From positions 1 to 64,000 of the forward strand of contig JABYQU010000055.1 of the NCBI GenBank assembly GCA_022264855.1: a stretch of 64,000 bases of DNA, read 5' to 3'. Source of the stretch: Lenzites betulinus (Eukaryota > Basidiomycota > Agaricomycetes > Polyporales > Polyporaceae). Each line of letters begins with the position of its first letter. Positions within the stretch are counted from its first letter, which is position 1. Below are positions 59,241-64,000 of this stretch, piece after piece. The notes beneath the pieces are model-generated. The model was given only the letters and a program-made list of their open reading frames with translations. It ran no database searches and was not told the origin of the DNA. The position numbers were made by a program, and so were the translations under genes.

Positions 59241-59945
59241 GCACCGTCGAGCCCCCACCCGTGCTACCCCTGCCGCCGCCCCTCTATCCGTCATGATACC
59301 ACTCCCCCCTTACCCATCTAAAATTCACCGGCTACCTAGCTCCACCGCCCTTGTATATCAATCACCCAGCACCGTTTTTCTTGGTTATACGTCAGGACAT
59401 TCTCTCTCCCTCTCTGTCTCTCCCGCTCGGTCTTACACGACGCACCCTCGGCCGTCGTGCACGAACTTTAGATTGCTCCCCGCTCCGCACATAGACTGCA
59501 ATTGTCTTTAGAGAACGCCCATCCCTTGCTCCATCTCTTGATCTGTACAAATATCCATTGCTCCGCGCTGCGTTTCCATTCCCCGCCTATTGACGTACCA
59601 CGCCCGATCCATTCTCACTTTCCGCACCATACAGTAGACGGTTCATACGCCCCCTCCACGTTCTGTGCACGCCCTGGTATGGATGTATCATACAAAAGGC
59701 TCTTCCTACGTACTATCGACGTTTTGGTTCTTGTTTGCTTTCCTTGCGGACCGTCGGGTCGTATCTGCCGACTTCACCTCAAGCCGAAGTGAGACCCATA
59801 GCAGGCCGGGCCCGGCAAGCTCAACAAGTACTCTCTCGCTCAGCCCCTGAGGAACAACTAATATTCGTTCTAACAACACGACTACATATATCTATCCATC
59901 CGACCGATCCCTCTACCGATACCAAACCATGCTTCCCGCAGCCCA
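59241..59945. other. Intergenic between convergent genes, no gene seen
   Basis: Pyrimidine-rich 3' region of the PRM10 gene and 3' flank of the oxidoreductase. Nothing recognised. Confidence 0.5.
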
Positions 59946-62419
59946 TCACGCAGTGAGAGCTCCCGCCTCGGCGGGTGCGGCGACAGGGGTGTCCTGGTCG
60001 CGCTCGAGGTCCTCGCGCGAGACGTTGTACCCGAAGTAGCGCCAGATGAGGTGCACGTCGAGGTCGGCGGGCTCCTTGTCCCGCGTGCCGATCATGCCCT
60101 GGAACTGGTACACGCTCTTCGTCTGGGGGACCATGTGAGGATGCTGTGCGAGCGGAGGGAGGCTAAGTGCGACTTACGAGGCCGAGCGACACCTTGATCG
60201 CGGGTGCGCCGGGGGCGTACTTCTGGAGCTCCAGGTCATCGACGGCGGTCGCTACCGCCGCCGACGAAGTGGGTGATTCGGACTCTGGTGAATGCTCGGG
60301 CTCTTCGGTTACATTCTCAGCAGCTGGGGCGAGTGGCTCTATTGACTGCAAGGAGGGTTCGGACGCGTCACGTTCGGCGCGCTTGATGAGCTTCACGATG
60401 TTCCGTGCGGCGACTTCGCCCTGCGCGCTTTCGTGTCAGCAAATTCACGGTATCCAACTGCAGCTGAACGTGCACACCTGGAAGAACGCGTTGTGACCCG
60501 CGTTGACAGCACCGAAAGCGTCCGCCGCGTCGCCAATGGCGAATATATGCTCGGTGGCGACCTTCGTGTGCGGGTCCTCCTCTACTGGCTCCGGCTCTTC
60601 CTCTTCCTCGTCTTCCGAGAGTTCCTCAATCGGAGACTCAGGCAGTTCAGGTGAAGAAGGCTCCACGGGCGGCTCCTCGGTAACGGGCGTTGCTACAGCA
60701 GTCTGCGGCGCAAAAATCTCCGCCGGCGGGTTGGGCACCACGGGAAGGTCATCCACAGGCTCGGCAAGCTGCAGGGTTCGTCGCACGCGCGCCATGCCCT
60801 TGTTTGGCCCGTCCGTGATGACTATGTTAGGAAAAGCCTCACCGAGCAGTGTCGTATTCGGCGTCTGACCCGTGCACAGCAGCTGTTGAAACGAGTCAGC
60901 ACGGACTGCTGCCGCGAAAGTGGAGTGCGAGAACCTACCACAAGGTCGGCCCTGATTTCACGACCGCTTTGGGTGCGAACTATGCGCTCAGTGATGCTGC
61001 TTTGGCTGTCGGAGAGGGAGGAGAGGTCGAGGCGGTCGCCGAGAATAGTGCATACGTTGAGCGCAGAGAGCGTCGAGAGGACTAAGTATGCACGGTAAGT
61101 ACCAGAACGACAACATCTTGGCAGTCACATTCAGCGTAGACAGAGCGCGTCATGGCGCTTCATACCCGAGCGGTCATCATACGCCTCACAAGACCTCGGG
61201 GCCAATGTGCACCACGCGCCAGCCCAAGAAGCAGATGATGGGAGGGTTCAAGGGACGAGCGGGCCTCTCCGCGGCGACCCTGTCCTTATATATGGGTGCG
61301 CGACAGGGAAGCGAATAAGCAATTGGCGTCGCTGCCGATCACTGTTTTCTTTGACGCCACCTTGTACGACGCCAGATCCGTATCGGGGACGTCGAGCGAA
61401 ATCAACCGGCCATGCAAAAAGTCGAACATTCATGCGAAAGTGCATGAAGATGGGTATGGAGGCAAGCATGCAGCCCGAAGAACAGAGACGAGGCACTCAC
61501 TCTCTGTATGCATCGCATCATCGAACCGTGGCAGGAGGCGGTGCCGGGAATGCAGCAGGGTGACCTGGGATGTTGGGTGGATTTCCGCAATGTCCGTTGC
61601 ATACTCTGAAACCAGGAATGGTGAGCACTTTATTCTGCGAGCAAGAAACAGCGGGGAGAAACAGCGGGGAGACACCAAGTTGGGGCGGAAGGGCGCATGC
61701 GCGCTTATGTGTGTGTGCGGACCCCACACCGGCGAACGGGTAGCCACTGGACAAAATACGTCGCGGGAACCAGCAGAAAAGATACGAAGAAGGACAGGGG
61801 AAAGGCTGAGATGGTACTCACGGATGCCGAGGGCCCCGCCACCGACGACGAGCACGCTCGAGGCGCGCTCGACCCTCTTCTGGAACTTCTTCAGCCAGGC
61901 CATCCCGCCCTCCTTCGTCCCCCGCACGACGTCCACTACGCCATCCTTCTCGACATCGTCCGCCACGGTTCCCCACAGGTTGATGGGCGAAGGCAGGTGG
62001 CTGCCGAGGGCGTAGACGAGATACTCGAAGCGGAGGGTGTTGTCGGAGATGCCGTGCTCCGGGAAGGACCTGTCGAGCGTGATCGCATGTGGCTTGAGCT
62101 CCGTCACGCTCGCGTGCAGCATAACATGGCGAGAAAGATCAAGGGGGGGCTCGTCAGACTTTGGGGCATCATAGGGAGTCGGGAGCTGGAAGACATTGTC
62201 GTAGGGGATAAAGGCCTTGTGCTCGTGTCCGGGCAGAACGGCGTAGCGGGGAAGGACATAGAGATGGTTCATGTGGCTGTTCCTGTCGACAAGCACAACT
62301 CGCCATCCCTGCGGTAGGTCGTTGGCAAGCAGCTGGGCCGCTCGCGCCCCGCCGTAGGACGCCCCGAGAACGGCGACGGTCTTGAGGGTGCGCGTGGCGG
62401 TCGAGGTCGCAGCAGCCAT
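59946..62419 (-). CDS. AIF/FSP1-like FAD-dependent NAD(P)H oxidoreductase
   Basis: Flavoprotein of the AIF/AMID/type-II NADH dehydrogenase group, oxidising NAD(P)H and probably reducing a quinone. Near the N-terminus VAVLGASYGGARAAQLL is the FAD Rossmann motif (GxSxGG variant). VLVVGGGALGIQYATDIAE is the NAD(P)H Rossmann loop, restored across an intron. LLCTGQTPNTTLL and IFAIGDAADAFGAVNAGHNA are the two FAD-contact motifs. Two acidic, Pro-rich inserts are unusual: one of about 65 residues between the last two motifs (ESPIEELSEDEEEEEPEPVE) and one of about 55 before the C-terminal LIWRYFGYNV region. No clear mitochondrial targeting peptide is seen. The start at 62419 follows from the Rossmann motif beginning at residue ~13. 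Confidence 0.88.
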
Positions 62420-63395
62420 TGTACGTATTAATCCGGTAAAGCTAGAGTAAAGGCAGGGGGGCCGGGGCGCACGCTATCCGCAAGAAGGAAGGAGGGCGAC
62501 GGTTATAAGGGAAGAGAGGGACATTTCGCGCGGACAGTCACCGGAAGAGGGCTGGAGCTGGGCGGAGACGATCGCTGGGCCGGCTGAATCTTATCTGATA
62601 ACTCCGCCCATCATATCAGATAACTCGCGCGCCGATTGGGCGACGCGCCGCCCTGTCTCTCCGCAATATATACTCCTCTCCATGCCCGCGCTGCTCAGCC
62701 TCCGAACGTCGTCCACCACGACCGCACACGCCGTACGCGACAGCGGTGGGAAGACAGACGTGGCCGCTCGCAGGCCCACCGCCCATCTCGCGCCGTTTAG
62801 ACCCGGTGGGAGCCGCGTTCCCACCCGCCCCGGCCCCGCACGAATAACCTCCCCATTCTTACAGATTCTTACACGCCCCCGCGCCCCAGCGCGATGCAGA
62901 GCGACGTGCCGCGCCCCGCATTATCCCCCAGCGCACTCCGGATCCGGGCCTGTCGGAGGGGACCCATGACACGGACGCTCGCGCCCGGTATGGCAACTGC
63001 CTCCCTGTGCTTGGTGAGCCCGCGCGTCTGACAGTGCGATTGACTAACGGGTGTCGCATTCGCCGCGTTGCGTCCTTCTGGGCTGCGATGTGGATGCGAG
63101 AACGTTCGCTCGCTGACGTTGCGGTGCGATGGACATGCTCAGAAGGCGCCGAATCGCTCAGCGGACCAGGTCAGACGAAGGAGGGAGAGGTCGTGCCGTT
63201 CATATCTGCGCTCATCTCTGCCCATCTCTTAGCAATCGCGATGGTAGGTCATCATGCTGCCCGAGCGCGCATGAAAGTCAGCGGTGGAGGGTTTCAGCCA
63301 CCACTTGAAGCCGTCGCCGTGGGCCCTGGGGGGGCGACACCTGATGCTAAACCACAACCCCAACCCGGACCTAGGCGACCAGGGTGAAGTAAGCA
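62420..63395. other. Intergenic: promoter of the oxidoreductase, no gene seen
   Basis: A possible TATA-like TTATAA lies at about 62501-62506. GATAA/TTATC motifs cluster at 62590-62625 (TTATCTGATAAC, ATCAGATAAC), which may be GATA-factor sites. No gene is recognised. Confidence 0.4.
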
Positions 63396-64000
63396 CTACT
63401 CGTACTCTGCGACTACATCGATTTCGAAGGATTTCACGAGCAGGCCCAGTGTCGTTTCATAAGCCCTTTTCGTTTTGGACCGTTCATCCGGGTCCGAAAT
63501 ACCCACCACGCTGAGGGACAGCTCTGTGAACGCATGCTGGTCACTAAGGCCCCGCTGTCGCGCTTCTAAACGGGATGCAATCGACGGAAGGACACGGAAC
63601 GCCTCGTCGGCGCTGAGGGGCCACGACAGTATGGACAAACACTGGAGGTCCGGGCATGGCACCTGCTTCGTCGCGTCCAAACTGGGTTCAAGCGCGGCGA
63701 AGATCAGCTTGACGTCCATAGGCTCGGCTTCGTTGCTCCAGCCAACGACCACGCACAGAGTGCGGAGCTTGTGGAAATGCAGCAGTGCATCCTTCCAGTT
63801 GACACCGGGAAGGCTCGTCCCCGCACACTCAATCCGCAGGTTCTCCAACGGTGAGTCGCGGAGGACGCTCAGGGGATCCTTGACGCCGAATAGATCCAAA
63901 GCATTGTCAGTGAAGTCTGCTTCGAGGTAGATGTGTCCGGGAGTCGGCATGCCCAGTTTTGATCTACAAGATTGGTTCGGCTCGGCTGAGACGTAGCCAT
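63396..64000 (-). CDS. C-terminal part of an F-box/LRR-type protein, truncated by window end
   Basis: An open frame runs from the window edge to the stop at 63396 with no break. It shows irregular leucine-rich strands of the kind found in basidiomycete F-box proteins: SPLENLRIECAGTSLPG, WKDALLHFHKLRTLCVVVG, VPCPDLQCLSILSWPLSADE, HAFTELSLSVVGI. The F-box itself would lie upstream, outside the window. The call rests on the leucine pattern and composition only, and the frame could include an intron near 63950. The last residues, VKSFEIDVVAEYE, end cleanly at TGA. Confidence 0.6.
   Translation of the reverse strand, partial: GYVSAEPNQSCRSKLGMPTPGHIYLEADFTDNALDLFGVKDPLSVLRDSPLENLRIECAGTSLPGVNWKDALLHFHKLRTLCVVVGWSNEAEPMDVKLIFAALEPSLDATKQVPCPDLQCLSILSWPLSADEAFRVLPSIASRLEARQRGLSDQHAFTELSLSVVGISDPDERSKTKRAYETTLGLLVKSFEIDVVAEYE

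Noticed and set aside
1..64000. CRISPR arrays, operons or bacterial islands
   Set aside because: Spliceosomal introns and fungal families throughout; no spaced direct repeats of CRISPR type were seen.

Overview
ORGANISM. This is nuclear DNA of a basidiomycete, most likely a wood-decay agaricomycete (Polyporales-like). Genes carry many short introns (about 48-70 nt, GT..AG). The families present are fungal: G1 glutamic peptidases, a PARP-UBC fusion, a group III hybrid histidine kinase, a TRI5-like sesquiterpene synthase, PRM10, F-box/LRR proteins and an ankyrin giant. All family calls come from reading motifs in the translations; no database was searched. Exon borders are hand-placed and marked where unsure. 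LAYOUT. 1-5.3 kb: 3' end of a truncated gene, a diverged ~492-bp tandem duplication, a serine beta-lactamase-like hydrolase (-) and an unknown multi-exon gene (-). 5.5-17.1 kb: G1 peptidase copy A (-), Hsp70-like ATPase (-) divergent from a coiled-coil protein (+), a single-pass membrane protein with a Kre9/Knh1-like ectodomain (-), and G1 peptidase copy B (+). 17.3-21.7 kb: PARP-UBC fusion (-). 22.25-24.39 kb: a fold-back element made of two ~1.02-kb inverted arms around exactly 100 bp, flanked by an 8-bp target duplication. 24.8-28.2 kb: F-box protein (-) and G1 peptidase copy C (-). 28.8-31.6 kb: no recognisable genes. 31.7-40.5 kb: a 65-aa Ala/Pro/Lys-rich protein (+), a 5.9-kb nucleotidyltransferase-like plus ankyrin-repeat gene (-), and GPI8/PIG-K (-). 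43.2-50.5 kb: TRI5-like terpene synthase (+) with a 6-nt micro-exon, and a NIK1/Os-1-type histidine kinase (-). 50.5-55.8 kb: no gene recognised. 55.8-63.9 kb: PRM10 homologue (+), AIF/FSP1-like oxidoreductase (-), and the C-terminal part of a second F-box/LRR-type protein (-). HOW THE GENES FIT. There is no single operon-like pathway, as expected for a eukaryote. Secreted acid peptidases (three copies with duplicated promoters) point to extracellular protein breakdown. GPI8, the Kre9-like protein, NIK1 and PRM10 concern cell surface, osmotic signalling and membrane biology. The terpene synthase stands without recognisable tailoring enzymes in the window. The most unusual items are the fold-back element, the triplicated G1 loci with ~1 kb of conserved upstream DNA, the PARP-UBC and NTase-ankyrin fusions, and the micro-exon that encodes part of a metal-binding motif.
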